A stretch of DNA of 64,000 bases, taken from Kryptolebias marmoratus. Lineage: Eukaryota > Chordata > Actinopteri > Cyprinodontiformes > Rivulidae. Numbering within the stretch: the first letter of the stretch is position 1; each line of letters starts with the position of its first letter. The stretch lies in contig NC_051443.1 in the NCBI RefSeq assembly GCF_001649575.2, forward strand, positions 672,462 through 736,461, written 5' to 3'. The notes under the pieces were generated by a model. It worked only from the letters and a program-made list of their open reading frames with translations, searched no databases and was not told the origin of the DNA. This document shows positions 22,866 through 34,685 of this stretch, piece after piece. The position numbers were made by a program, and so were the translations under genes.

Positions 22866-24370
22866 AACCCCGGTTCCAATGAAGTTGGGACATTGTGTAA
22901 AACATAAATAAAAACCGAATATGATGATTTATTGTTGATGTTTAATGTTCAAACGGATAAACTTTACAGTTTTTTTTAAAATATTCACTCATTTTGAATT
23001 TGATGCCTGCAACACGTTCCAACAGCTGGGACGGAGACATGTTTACCACTGTGTTCCATCACCTTTCCTTTTAACAACACTCAATAAGTGTTTGGGAACT
23101 GAGGACACTAAATGTTGAAGCTTTGTAGGTGGAATTCTTTCCCATTCTTGCTTGATGTACAGCTTCAGTTGCTCAACAGTTCAGGGTTTCCATTGTCATG
23201 TTTTACTCTTCATAATGTGCCACACATCTTCAATGGGAGACAGGTCTGGACTGCAGGCAGGCCGGTCTAGTACCCACACTCTTTTATTATGAAGCCACGC
23301 TGTTGGAAGATGTGCAGAATGTGGCTTGGCTGCTGAAATAAGCAGGGACGTCCCTGAAAAAGATGTTGCTTGGATGGCAGCAAATGTTGCTCCAAAACCT
23401 GTATGAACCTTTCAGCATTAATGGTGCCTTCACAGATGTTCAAGTTACCCATGCCATGGACACTAATACACCCCCATACCATCAGAGATGCTGGCTTTTC
23501 AGGTTTGTGCTGATACTAATCTGGACAGTTCTTCTCCTCTTTGGCCAACGAGTCCAATCTGAAATGTGGACTCATCAGACCACAGGACACTTTTTCACTT
23601 TGCATCAGTCCATCTCAGAAGAACTCAGGCCCAGAGGAGCCGGCAGCGTTTCTGGGTGTTGTTGATGCTTTCAGAGTTTTAACTTGCACTTGTCAATGTA
23701 GAGATGAGCTGCGTTCACTGACAATGGTTTTCTGAAGTGTTCCTGAGCCCATGTGGTAATATCCATTTCAGAATGACTTTGGTTGTTAATGTAGTGCTGC
23801 CTGAGGGGTCAAAGGTCACGGGCATTCAGTGTTGGTTTTGGGCCTTGTCGCTTACTTGCAGAGATTTGTCCAGATTCTCTGAATCTTTTGATGATATTAT
23901 GGACTGTAGATGATGAAATCTCTAAATTCCTTGCTATTGTACATTAAGAAACGTTCCTAAACTGTTGGACTATTTGCTCACACAGTTGCTCACACAGTGG
24001 TGAACCTCGCCCCATCCTTGCTTGTGAATGACTGAGCCTTTTGAGGATGCTCCCTTTATACCCAATCATGACACTCACCTGTTTCCAAATAACCTGTTCA
24101 CCTGTGAGATGCTCCAAACAGATGTTTTTTGAGCATTCTTTAACTTTCCCAGTCTTTTGTTGTCCCTGTCCCAGCTTTGTGGGAATGTGTGCAGGCATCA
24201 AATTTAAAATGAGTGAATATTTGCAAAAAACAATAAAGTTTATTCATTTGAACATTAAATATCTTGTCTTTGTAGTGTATTCAATTGAATATAGATTGAA
24301 AAGGATTTGCAAATCATCATATTCTGTTTTCATTTATGTTTTAAACAATGTCCCAACTTGAATGGAAGTT
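22866..24370 (-). mobile_element. Tc1-like transposon with long inverted ends, inactive
   Basis: The left end (GTTCCAATGAAGTTGGGACA, then TTGTGTAAAACATAAATAAA) is repeated inverted at the right end (rc of TTTAAACAATGTCCCAACTT). The inverted ends are about 150-200 bp. On the minus strand transposase sequence is visible (MVWGCISVHGMGNLNICEG at 23482, later HIFQQRGFIIKECGY), broken by stops. The MVWGC-type motif and the position of the FQ-motif are those of Tc1-family DDE transposases. Two end-only fragments of it lie at 7752-8001 and 42380-42500. Confidence 0.8.
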
Positions 24371-24399
24371 ACTTTTTAGGTGTTCTTTGACACTGATCC

Positions 24400-24780
24400 C
24401 CAGGAACCAAAAACAGTAGCTTAAAGCTATACTTAGCAAACCAGTAGATGAGAGCTGAAATGACCAAAACTGTTGCTGCAAACTAAAACCAGCAAAACAA
24501 TGACCAAAAGAGTACCTAAAACCTAAAATGACCAAAACAGCAGCTAAAATCTTAAACCAGGAAAGCAGCAGTTTAAAAGTAAATTTACCAAAACAATAAC
24601 TAACAACTAAAATTAGCAAAATAGTACCTAAAAGCTATAATTAGCAAAACAGTTGGTAAAAGCTAAAAACAAAGTAAGTGTGCTGTAGTAGAATTCAAAC
24701 ACAAGGGTTTTCTGTGATTTGAAGAGTTCTTAATGCATTTCTATTAGAAAATAAAAAAATAATTTATTTTGTCAAAGTTC
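24400..24780 (+). repeat. AGCTAAAA-family element
   Basis: Degenerate units such as AAAACAGCAGCTAAAA run for about 270 bases, then TTAATGCATTTCTATTAGAA. Its left end abuts the Tc1-like element that ends near 24370. Confidence 0.8.
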
Positions 24781-25679
24781 ACTCTCATGTTGTGATGGTG
24801 TCATGTCGTGTGTTGCTGGTCAGTGTGCTGAAGGTCCTGGACTAGATCAGGTCCACCCTGACTAGATTCAAGTCCATCACAGTGTTCTTTCTAGAGAAAA
24901 TCCCTTTGATATCAGGGTGCTACATCAATGTCCTCTATACTTTAATACTTTAATGCAAAGATCTAACTGTATGGCCACAATTCGTAATGGTTGATATAGA
25001 GGAAATTCATCAATAATCACCGCACTTGAAACCATCATCAAACATTAAGACGGAAGGATCATTTCACATGCAGCAACTGGATCTGGGAAACTAGTTGAAC
25101 ATGAAGGAAAAGCTATTTAAAGAAACAGCAATCCTTTGTGAAAAAGAAGAAAAAAAAACCTGAAGGGTTTCTGGATATTAGCAAGACTATTATCTAAGGA
25201 AAACAGGGGTTTCTACAGAGTGACTGCAGGACTTTAACAAATAAAGAGTGTCTCTAGAACGATAATTTGTTGAGCTGGCTCTTTCTGTTCATCTGGATAC
25301 AGTTTAAATATTTTTGCCAAAAGAAATAGGAGAATTTTTTAAAGAAAAGATGCATTTAAGCTTGTGTGATCATTAGTAAGAAGGGTGGCAGGTGATTTAA
25401 TTAATGTAATCTAATATACAGGGCTGAACTCAAAAGGTCCAATGAACTTTGGGTCCAGCTTTTTGGAGGTGTGCTTGACAGGGATGTCAGACCTTTTGTC
25501 CAGGTGTGTACTGGGCTTCAAACAGTATTATTCCTGTTGCAGGTGAACTCATAGTGTTATAAGCATACTTGATCAAGGCTTAATGGCAACTTCAAGAAGT
25601 AGGATTGGTTAAGGCAACACATCTTAACGCAATTTCAAGTTCTTGGTTAAACCCTTCTATCTGACCACTGGACAGTGTA

Positions 25680-26170
25680 CAGACCATCTCACTATGCCTC
25701 ATCTCTGCTTTTTAAATCTCATCTCGTCTCACCTCGCCTTGTGTTATTACATCTCATCCAGCTTTTCTTTGTCTTTTCCTGCCTTGTGTTATTACATCTT
25801 GCCTCACTTGGTTGTCTTGTCTCATTACGTTTCGTCTCAACTGATCTCATTCTTCTCATCTTTCCTCACCTCACTTTGTGTCATTACATCTCATCTTGCC
25901 TCATTTTACCTCACCTCATTTCATTCCATCTCATCTCAGCTGACCGCAGCTGACCTCATATTACAATATTACATCTAGTCTCAGCTTGATCCACCTCGGC
26001 TGCCCCCATCTTATCTTATTATATCTCAACTCATCTCATCTTGCATCACCTTATTACACCTCACCTCACCTTATTACACTCATCTAGTCTCATCTCATTT
26101 CGCTTCATACCATTACATTTCATCGCACCTTATTTTATCTTGTCTTTCCTTGTCTCATCTCATCTAATGT
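25680..26170 (+). repeat. TCTCA/CTCATCTTACC-type satellite
   Basis: About 490 bases of degenerate pentamer-based repeats such as CATCTCATC, CACCTCACC and TTATTACATCTCATC, purine-poor on the + strand. Long open frames here are repeat artefacts. Confidence 0.9.
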
Positions 26171-27598
26171 TTGATGTGCAGTTTCAGTTCTGCAGTATTA
26201 GTTCATCATTTAAATGTTTTACTAAGTGACCTGACTTTACTGTAATCTGCTCTAATTTCAAAGTCTTTAAGTATGTGAAATGCAGCTTTAAGCAAAGAAA
26301 TTGTATTTCTTTATAGGGAGATTTTCTGAGGGGTTGAATGATCCTTTCTACACTAATAAACTGTTTGCGTTTTACTTTCTGCAACTTTTTTGTTGTATAA
26401 ATGTCCATGGGGAGGTGTGCTATTTCAGATAAGTCTGTTCAGAATCTAAACCAGAACCAGTTCTGCATTAGTCTGCTCAGCTCACTCTCCCTCCTCTGCC
26501 TGTGTTTGTTTCTAATTACTCAGCTAAAGAATTGCTTTATTATCTGTCTGATAACAGCGTATTGTTAACACATTATTCAGTTAGTCTTGTATTTCCAGAT
26601 GTATGTCCAGAATTTTCACATAGAAGTCTCGCATTTATTTTCCTGCAGTCACAGTTTACAATATTGTGTATTTCCCATCCATAGCACCCCCCCCCCCATT
26701 CATTTTTATATTTCTGTTAATATTGAGATACCACAATATGCATTTGAACTACAATCAAATAAATATACTGATTTATGGACTTCCTGTTGTGCAGGTTTTC
26801 ATTTTACAATATGTTGGACAGATTTTACCAGGAATGTAAAGTTTTACTTGCTTATCTTGTAACTCTGATTAGTATTTTCTGTTCACCTGTCTACAAATAG
26901 CAGAATGTAGCCAACCACTGGAAGATTTCTGCTTCTGCTCTTAAGCTGCAATCTTCTAATCTGGCAAGGACACCAAAAGTGAAAGCATTTAATGACAGCT
27001 TATAAAAATTAGCAGTCTTGTCTGAATAGCTGTTATGCAGATATCTGGAGGGTCAAATTACGGGTCCTGGTTGTTGACACCAGCTACCAGATTGAGTTAT
27101 CTATAGCACCTGAAGAACTGAAACATTTCTAAAAGTCTTCAAACAGAGCTATATATTAAACAACAAAAAGAAAAACAGCTCTTCTGTCCACAATATTGCA
27201 TAAGATCATGCATAACATTATTTTTGAACTTTGACCAAAACAGCTATAACTCTCATTTCTCAGCAAAAGATGATCTTAGTCTAAAAGTTTGACATGAAAG
27301 ATAGCAGGCGATACACATTCCTTCAAGAATTGCTGGGCCTTTAATTTATTTACTGTCTTCTTCTGATTTGGTGAAAGTAAAAAGGTTTAAGGTTAATTTG
27401 AGTCTTGTGACATACACAAGAATTATTCCAAGTGACTTTTAAAAGACAAGAACTGGCTCTTTCACACTTCACTTTTTACAGCTCCTGACTAATAACTTTC
27501 AGAAAGTTTTTCACATGTAAATGGAAAAAAAAAATGTTAAAGCATCGACATCTATAACCTAAACATGCAAACTTTGCACTTCTTTTTTTGCATTGCAG

Positions 27599-27701
27599 GC
27601 GTGCCCTGTAGGATCTCAGGATTTCCGAGAGAAGCAATGTGGAGATTTTGACAGTTCTCCTTTTCGGGGGAAGTATTACACCTGGAAGCCTTACACTGGT
27701 G
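27599..27701 (+). CDS. adamts6: adamts6 exon: TSR1 end and start of cysteine-rich domain
   Basis: The acceptor is TTGCATTGCAG and the donor GTGAGT; the exon starts in phase 0 and leaves one base. It reads [29 protein letters not shown] and KPYTGG. ACP ends TSR1 and SQDFREKQC opens the cysteine-rich domain. The first residue is alanine where human ADAMTS6 has proline in the NTDPCP context (comparison from memory of the family). Confidence 0.95.
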
Positions 27702-29101
27702 GTGAGTTCAGTGCATTTCTCCACAATATAAAATCTGCATTTTGTGTTAAACAGCATTCACATTTTTTAAATAAACACTGTAGATATTAATTATGAGCAC
27801 TTATAATGCATCAGATATCATGCAAGATTTTGGCTTGCTCTTAATAAATCCTCATCTCTAAAATGTTAACTTTATAACGAGGCTCAGTCCAAACATTCAA
27901 AGAATTCCAAAATATTTTCAAGTTGCTGAGCTGTAAAAGCTGCCTGCCGTCCTTTCTGTGACACAGCTGACAGTCTGCAGGCCAGTCTGGCTTGTGTTCA
28001 GCGTTAACACCAACAGACAGAAGGTCAATTTGGTGGGCGGAGAATTTCTGAGATTCCCTTTAAAGACTCGCTGCTCTAACAACTGCTGCTGGTGGTGGTC
28101 CAGACTTGGAGATCTGACATGTCCAGCACAAGTTGAGCCTTAGCCAGAAGAAGCACTTGGACAAAATGTATCTGTCTGATCCTGAAAAGTCTGAGGTGCT
28201 ATGAGAACAAACCTTCAGTTTTTTTTCACTAATAATTTGTGCAGATCAAGAAAAATACCCACTTCACTAAAAACACAAGGATCTCAAAGAAAAACGTGAT
28301 TAGGTTTAAAGCCTTTTACTTTCTTTCAGAGATGGAAGAGTCTAAGTTTGATCTTATCAAAAAGCTTGTTGAGTCGGATCCATTGCCTCCTCTCTTATGT
28401 GGCTCAGTGAGCTGAGAGCCGTCACGGTCAAACACCAGATAACCTGGGTGGAGATGTCAGAGCAATTATTGTTGGCAGGATCTGTCTCCAGTGGTGTCAG
28501 AGTTACACTGATGTCAAGTTGGAGATTTTACATCCTCCTCGAGGTTAGCATGATCGACTATTTTCTGTAAAAAAGGGAATCTAAAGGGAAGCTAAAATGA
28601 GCAGAACAGTAGCTAAAAGCTGAAGGTTGTAGAACAGTAGCTAAAAGCTAGAAGTAGTTTAGCATAGCTAAAAGCTAAAGGGGTCAGAACAGCAGCTAAA
28701 AGTAGCAAAAATGGTAGCTAAAAGCTATAACAGAACAGTAGCTAAGACAAAAAATAAAACAAATATGCCGAAGCAGATTCCAAAGAGAAATTTTTCTCAA
28801 TGTATTTCTATGGGAAACCTTATTTTGAATAAAGTTAAATATGTTGAAAAGCAGAAAAGTTGCAAAAACTAAAATTCATAGCATACTTTGTCTAATAAAG
28901 CAGATTGTTTTCGTATATGAATTGTTAAAGTAGCACAAGGTAAGTGGCAGTAGTTTGGCTGCAACAAACAAAAGAAACTCTAAAGAGTCAAAGAATAGTC
29001 CCAGAGCTGGGGCTGAATCCAGAGACAGTCTCCACGTGTTGAGGGTTGGGACTCAGCAGGAGGTAATGATGTGTTGTGTGTGTGCATGCTGTGTACTCCA
29101 G
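27702..29101 (+). other. adamts6: adamts6 intron, 1.4 kb
   Basis: A plus-oriented AGCTAAAA-family copy occupies about 28585-28960. The first 880 bases show nothing recognisable. Confidence 0.9.
28585..28960 (+). repeat. AGCTAAAA-family element
   Basis: Units like GAACAGTAGCTAAAAGCT are followed by the conserved right flank CTCAATGTATTTCTATGGGA and a closing GTAGCACAAGG. It lies about 140 bases upstream of exon 29102-29235. Confidence 0.85.
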
Positions 29102-29235
29102 GTGGTGTTAAGCCCTGTGCGCTGAACTGCTTGGCAGAGGGTTATAACTTTTATACAGAGCGCTCCCCCACTGTCATTGATGGCACCCGATGTCAGACTG
29201 ACTCTCTGGACATCTGCATCAATGGAGAGTGTAAG
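29102..29235 (+). CDS. adamts6: adamts6 exon: cysteine-rich domain
   Basis: The exon follows GTACTCCAG and ends in phase 0 before GTAAGG. The translation contains [20 protein letters not shown], then [19 protein letters not shown] and INGECK. Spacing of the cysteines and the [11 protein letters not shown] block are family hallmarks. The cysteine-rich domain contributes to substrate recognition. The exon is bracketed by inverted AGCTAAAA repeat copies about 0.15-0.5 kb upstream and 0.6-1.5 kb downstream. Confidence 0.95.
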
Positions 29236-29849
29236 GTAAGGCAGCACTTCTTAGACAGTTGGTGTGCTGTGAAGATGTCAGGTTTATTTATTTTTTTATT
29301 ACACTTTCAAAAAAAACTTGTTTGAAAATTAGTTGTTTTTTTTTAAACAGTTATGAAGCACGTGATGCCATTGGCAGTGTTTTGGTACTTGACACCCCTG
29401 TCTTCTGTACTGTGAGAAGTTATAGGCAGCACAGCAACTTTAACATATGTAATCTGCAAATAACAGTTTTACAGAAAGTGACAAAACTTTTGAAATTAGT
29501 CTTAGAACCATTTTGCTTAGTTTGTTATGGACTGCACAGAGAGTTACATAACACATTTTCAACTGTGCACAAAAAGTCAGCAGCTGCATGAGCCCATCTA
29601 TTTATAACCAGAATGTCCATTTGGGTTCTTATGACCTTGATTTTGCTAACAGGTTTTGAGTCAAAGCAGCTAACCTGGCTTTGTTTTTTGAATTTTCCTA
29701 GTTTAGAAACGTGTTCATATAAATATCAGACTTTAATGTCTGTGGTATGCTGGTTCCTTGGTAATGCCACAAGGATCCTTACAAAGACCAACTTTAACTG
29801 TGTGAATGCTGATGTTTTCCTGTTTTTATTTTTCTTTACGTGTTTTGCA

Positions 29850-30750
29850 AACATCTTTTTCATAATTTGCACCACTTTAGACATTCATTATTCAAAATGT
29901 TTAGCTAATTCAGGAGACAAATGCAATTATTTTTGGTTTTTCTAATGTTTAAACCTTTCAAAATATTTAACTATAATTGCAAATATTCTCCCATGGAAAT
30001 ACTCTGAGAACATTGTTCTCATTGAAATCTGCTTCAACATACTGGCTCTATTTAGTCTTCTTAAACCTTGGACTTATTTTAGCTTTTAAGTACTATTTTG
30101 CTATGTTTAGCTTTTTCCTTACGGAAAGAAGTTGAGATTTTTCCAATTCCTTCAAAAACATTGTTCTCTTTCAAATTTGCATCAACATATTTGTTCTATT
30201 ATGTTCTTATGGTACTTTTACCTTTTAGCTAAACGTTTGGTACTTTTAGTTATCATTCTGCTGCATTTAGCTACTGTTGTAGCTTTTAGCTGTGGTAGTT
30301 CTGTGGTCAGCGCTGCAGCCTTGTAATTCTGAGGCTGAGCTTACGTCAGGAAAGGCATCCTGCGTAAAAAAATTGCCAAATCTTTCATGCGAGTTTGCTT
30401 GCTGTGGCAACTCCTGCAGAAGGAAGCAGCTGAAAGCAACCTTTTACTACTTTTAGCCTTTAACTAGTTTTTTTTCTACTTTTTTTTAAACTAACATTTA
30501 GTTAAGCCTTTAGCAAGCTTTTCACTACTTTTAGATCTAAGTTCACTTTTTGTTACTTTTAGCTAGCATTTTGCTACTTTTGAATAGCCTTTTGCGACTT
30601 TGAGCTTTTGGTTAGCCTTTTGCTGTTTTTAGCTTGTAGCTAGTGGTCTGCTCATTTTTGCTTTAACAAATCAGTTTCAGCTTCTTCAGCAAATTTCAGC
30701 AAAGCACTCAGTGTTTTTGCTGAAAATACGATTTCTCTTTTTAAGAATCA
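29850..30750 (-). repeat. AGCTAAAA-family element, inverted copy with insertion
   Basis: On the minus strand the right flank lies at 30040-29850 (ATTTCCATGGGAGAATATTT) and the minisatellite at 30660-30040. The minisatellite is interrupted at about 30295-30445 by another short fish repeat (CAGGAAAGGCATCCTGCGTA, then GCTGTGGCAACTCCTGCAGA). Confidence 0.8.
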
Positions 30751-31066
30751 TATTCAGTCTCGGTGCCACAGACATTTGCTGCCATTAACAGAGTTAGTCT
30801 GATTAGCAGCTCGTAGAAAGGTTATTTAGGTGCACTACCACTCACTGCAGAATTTCTTTATTTTTATGCATCCTGTTTGTCAGACTTGTTCATCTATGCT
30901 GTTATATGTCATATTTCAGAACCAGGTCAAGAGTATGATGAAGAGAATGAGTCTCTTTGTGGACATTTTGGATAAAACCAATTTGCTGTATTTAAGCTAT
31001 CGCTTTTAACATCTACATGAATATTGAAATCCCCCACTATTGCGACTTTACAGAGAAAAGTGAGAA

Positions 31067-31201
31067 CAGAAGAAGCCGGGAGAGAACCAGAAGTCCTGCT
31101 AAGCTAACATGAGCTAGAGCTAGCAGATCCCAAATACACTGATAAAAACCAAGAAGTGTTGAAAGACAAATCGTCTCAAGCACAATGCAATAGTAGAAAA
31201 C
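31067..31201. repeat. Unclassified dispersed repeat, copy 2
   Basis: Same-orientation match to 1546-1675. Here it stands alone, without the direct repeats that precede copy 1, so only one end of the larger element seems present. Confidence 0.75.
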
Positions 31202-32564
31202 ATCTGTATTGACGGTGTTTTGTGTATTAGAATGTCAAACTGTGTAAAAGTCAGATAAATCCAGTGAATCAAAAGATTCTGCAAGCAATCAAATTACTCC
31301 AGCTACCAGCAGGCAAAACAGGAAGTGACACAATATGCCTTACTGCAAATGTCAGCACGTTAGCGCCACCCTGCAAAAGATCATTTAAAATGTGGATCTT
31401 TTTTTTTTTAATGAACCAGAAAACTTCTGGAACAGTACAGATGAAAGTCAGATTAGCTTGTACCAGAAAGCTGAGAGTGAAAATGTGGAAGGAAAGCTGA
31501 AATGGCTGCAGCTTCACCTGTAAAACACATGCAGATTATTGTGATGCCACGGACATGCACAGCTTCCAGTGTCACGAGGTCCCTGGTGTTTACTGATGGA
31601 CTGACAGAATACAGAAGCAGCTGGATGAATTCAGGAATGTTCTCTCAGCAAAGCAGCTGACTGCACAGACACACAGTGACCCAGAGCTTTCTGGAAAAGC
31701 AACCCGGGACTCGTAAAAGGCGGAAAAATGGAACATATTTGCAGTGGCTGAATCAATCTAATGATCTCAGACTAGTTTAGATGTTTTCTTTGCTTAAGAC
31801 AAATCTAAAGGCAGAGACCCACAAAATAAACAAACAAACAAAGAAAAATAAACAAACGTAAAACGAGAACAACAAAAACCTCACAAACAAGGAAAACCCT
31901 TCTTTGGTCACAGACTTTAGGTATTGTAAGGATTCTCCACAAAGTATTAAACATAAACATTTTATTTATATTTATGCTCACTTGTCCAATTCCATTTAAT
32001 TCCCTGGAAAAACATGCTTAACACATAAAAGAGATGCAACTTCTAAACCCTTTTCCAGGATGGGAAAATATTCAGATAAAATCTTGTCTGCAAGTCCATA
32101 TTTATCTTCATCATAGTACAGCTTTCTTTAAGTATCATTTTTAAGTTGCAAATGTTTTCATTCTATAAAATGACATATTTAAGGGATATTTTATGTCCCC
32201 ATTCACTCAGTTTTCCTCAGTCTCCATGCCAGCCTTGCTTTGACAGCTTTGTGTGCAGCATAGCAACTGCACAAATGCAACTTGTAGGGATAAAAACAAA
32301 ACAAAATGAAACAAAACACAATGAACAGTAAGGTCTTTGTGCTGATTGGGATCGAAAGAGACTGAAAATGTTTTTCTGACTCTTATCAGGACTCTGCAGC
32401 CTCCGTCAGGATTGTTTTCTGGTAAATAAAACACAAAAAACATAGTTTTTATTGAATAATGATTTTCTTTCTATTTGGAAAGACTGATTTAATAACAAGG
32501 CACAATAGGATTTGGCAGTTGGTGCTGTCTTTGTTTTTATGACCGTAAATCATTTTGTACAACT

Positions 32565-32597
32565 TGTGTGTGTGTGCGTGTGTGTGTGTGTGTGTGC
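32565..32597 (+). repeat. TG microsatellite
   Basis: TG dinucleotides with one CG interruption. Confidence 0.9.
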
Positions 32598-32899
32598 AGA
32601 AAAGGGTTTTGTGTCTTTTTAAGATGTAATAACTCAAACTCAACCTCTGTGTCCACAACTTTATTTTTAAACTCATAAAAACACATCATGAGGTGTAATA
32701 ACAGCCAGCAGAGAAGCATTCCAGGTTTGTTTCTGAATCCAGCAGGTTTTCTTTCAGGGCTTCACTATCATGAACTCTCTGTGCTTTAAAACAAACAGTC
32801 AGAGCTGCTGAGACGTGCAAGGATTCAAAGGCAAGACAAAGATGTCATAACAGAGATCTGAAAGATCAAAAATCCTCTAGATAAGCTGTTACCTTGTAC

Positions 32900-33375
32900 T
32901 TCCCAGGTATAATCCTGGTAGGTACAGGGTATTGTTTTACAGAGTGACTTGTTACCCTCTACTTACCTGCTTAGTATTTAAGAGGTTCTAGCTGTAGTAC
33001 CTGGTATCAAAGGGACTGGGGTGTAATGAAAGGTGACTTGTTACCCTGTACTTATAGGGTATGTACCTGCTACTTACTTAGTTTGTAAGTACCTGTTACT
33101 TATCTGGAACATACCATGTGTGTACCTGATACCTAACTAGTATTTGCTGTGTACTTACCAAGTTTGTACCTGGTACGTATTTGGTACATTCCCGACACTT
33201 TCTTGATAGGTTCCAGATATTTACTTTGTACTTTTGGTACTTACTCAATACGTACATGTACTTAACTGGCACTTACCTGATACATACTGAATACATACCT
33301 GGTGTTTACTGGGTACTTCCCAGTGAAGTACCTGGTACATTCCTGATACTTACCTGGTACTCATTGGGTACCTTT
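32900..33375. repeat. GTAC-rich, partly palindromic minisatellite
   Basis: Degenerate units around TACTTACCTGGTAC and GTACCTGGTAC repeat for about 470 bases. The phrase GTGACTTGTTACCCT occurs twice (32945 and 33031) and again, inverted, at 56226. Units contain GTAC self-complementary cores. Confidence 0.85.
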
Positions 33376-34561
33376 ATAAACCTTTACACCATTGTCAATT
33401 TTTCATTGCATAGTTGTTTAGTTATACTTTTGTTAAAAACTTTCACATTTTAAGTGCAAACAATTTGCAAAGCTCTGTGAGTCTGAACCTGCAGGTAAAG
33501 CCAGACAGCAGATTTTGTTCGGGACTGTGGGAATCTTCTTAAATAACAGATGAAGGCAACGATCTTGGTAACTTCATTCGTAAAACAAACAAACAAACAA
33601 AAAGACAAATCTTCCTCCCCAAAATCCCTCATGCCTTACATGTCTGTAATGCTTCATCTTAAAGAACAGCCCTAGTTGCCTATGAGAAATTTGTTTGTTT
33701 CTTGTCCTGTTAAGATTTAGATGAGCAGATTTATTCTAATCTCTCCATGAATCGGTTCAGTATTTACCCTGCGAGCTGCAGCTGGTTAGCTTCGTGCAGC
33801 ACAAAAACCGAAAACGAGAAACAGCAAAGCTGTCTCTGCCCAAAGGTTCCAGAAGTGTTTCATTCAAATGGAAAGTCTGAATTTCTGATGTGTTTAGTTG
33901 AAATCTAATAAGCTGAAAAGAACAAACTCAATTTGACATGTTTTACGTCTTGTGTCCTAAAAATTCAGTGACACATTTAAGAAATAATTAGGACCTAGAT
34001 CCCTGACACCAGAGTGAGAACCATTCACAAAGTTGTGTACAGATACATATTCAGACAGGAAAAATAGAAACTAACAAAGGGCAGATGAATAAACCCAGTT
34101 CAAAAGATCCAAATCCAAAACAATGAAATGTCTAAATTTCTCCTGGTAGGAAATTATTAGCCAAGGGCAAAGTGGGAAATCCATAAAACACATGGACTTG
34201 TATAGAAGCTGAAGTCTTCTTACCCCCCTATAACCATGGAAGTTCACGGGCATATTTGTTTCTGCTTCACACTGCACTTAGAAAAATTCATCAATCAAAT
34301 GGTAACTGATAAACTTCAGGAAGGGTAAATTCTTTAACAGACCCAGTTTGTTTGAAGTAAGATTGCCAAGCCGTGCTAACTTTATTGTTTAACCGTAATT
34401 AGAAAGGTCACTTTTAGCAGGAGAATGATGAAGAAAGCAGAAAGCTGTGCAAACTTCAAAAACCTTTTACTCAATCACCCTGGAGAACTGTGTTAAATAA
34501 CCCATGCCTTAAATGAGTTATCAGATAAAACTCTGACTTTCTGACTCTGTTGACTTCAAAG

Positions 34562-34685
34562 CATGTGGGCTGTGACAACATCCTGGGGTCTGATGCTAAA
34601 GAAGATCGCTGCCGGGTGTGTGGGGGAGACGGCAGCACCTGTGAGGCCACAGAGGGACTCTTTAATGACTCTCTGCCCCGAGGAG
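34562..34685 (+). CDS. adamts6: adamts6 exon: end of cysteine-rich domain into spacer
   Basis: The acceptor is TTGACTTCAAAG, with a weak polypyrimidine tract, and the donor is GTAAAT. The exon starts in phase 0 and leaves one base. It reads [27 protein letters not shown] and [14 protein letters not shown]. The [11 protein letters not shown] motif is the most conserved part of the ADAMTS cysteine-rich domain. Confidence 0.95.

Larger units (their letters stand above)
19441..27598 (+). other. adamts6: adamts6 intron, 8.2 kb
   Basis: Contents: AGCTAAAA-family copies (19520-20640 and 24400-24780), TG microsatellites (21035-21087), a TTAA-flanked element (about 21890-22320), a Tc1-like element (22866-24370) and a TCTCA satellite (about 25680-26170). 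Nothing is recognised in 21088-21885, 22325-22860, 24790-25670 and 26180-27598, except a C11 run near 26686 and a short repeat shared with 60150 at about 27300-27345. Confidence 0.9.
29236..34561 (+). other. adamts6: adamts6 intron, 5.3 kb
   Basis: Contents: a minus-oriented AGCTAAAA-family copy with an inserted short repeat (29850-30750), a copy of the repeat also seen at 1546-1675 (31067-31201), a TG microsatellite (32565-32597) and a GTAC-rich satellite (about 32900-33375). The stretches 31210-32560 and 33380-34561 hold nothing I can name. Confidence 0.9.

Noticed and set aside
25643..25978. Long plus-strand open frames
   Set aside because: They are translations of the TCTCA satellite.
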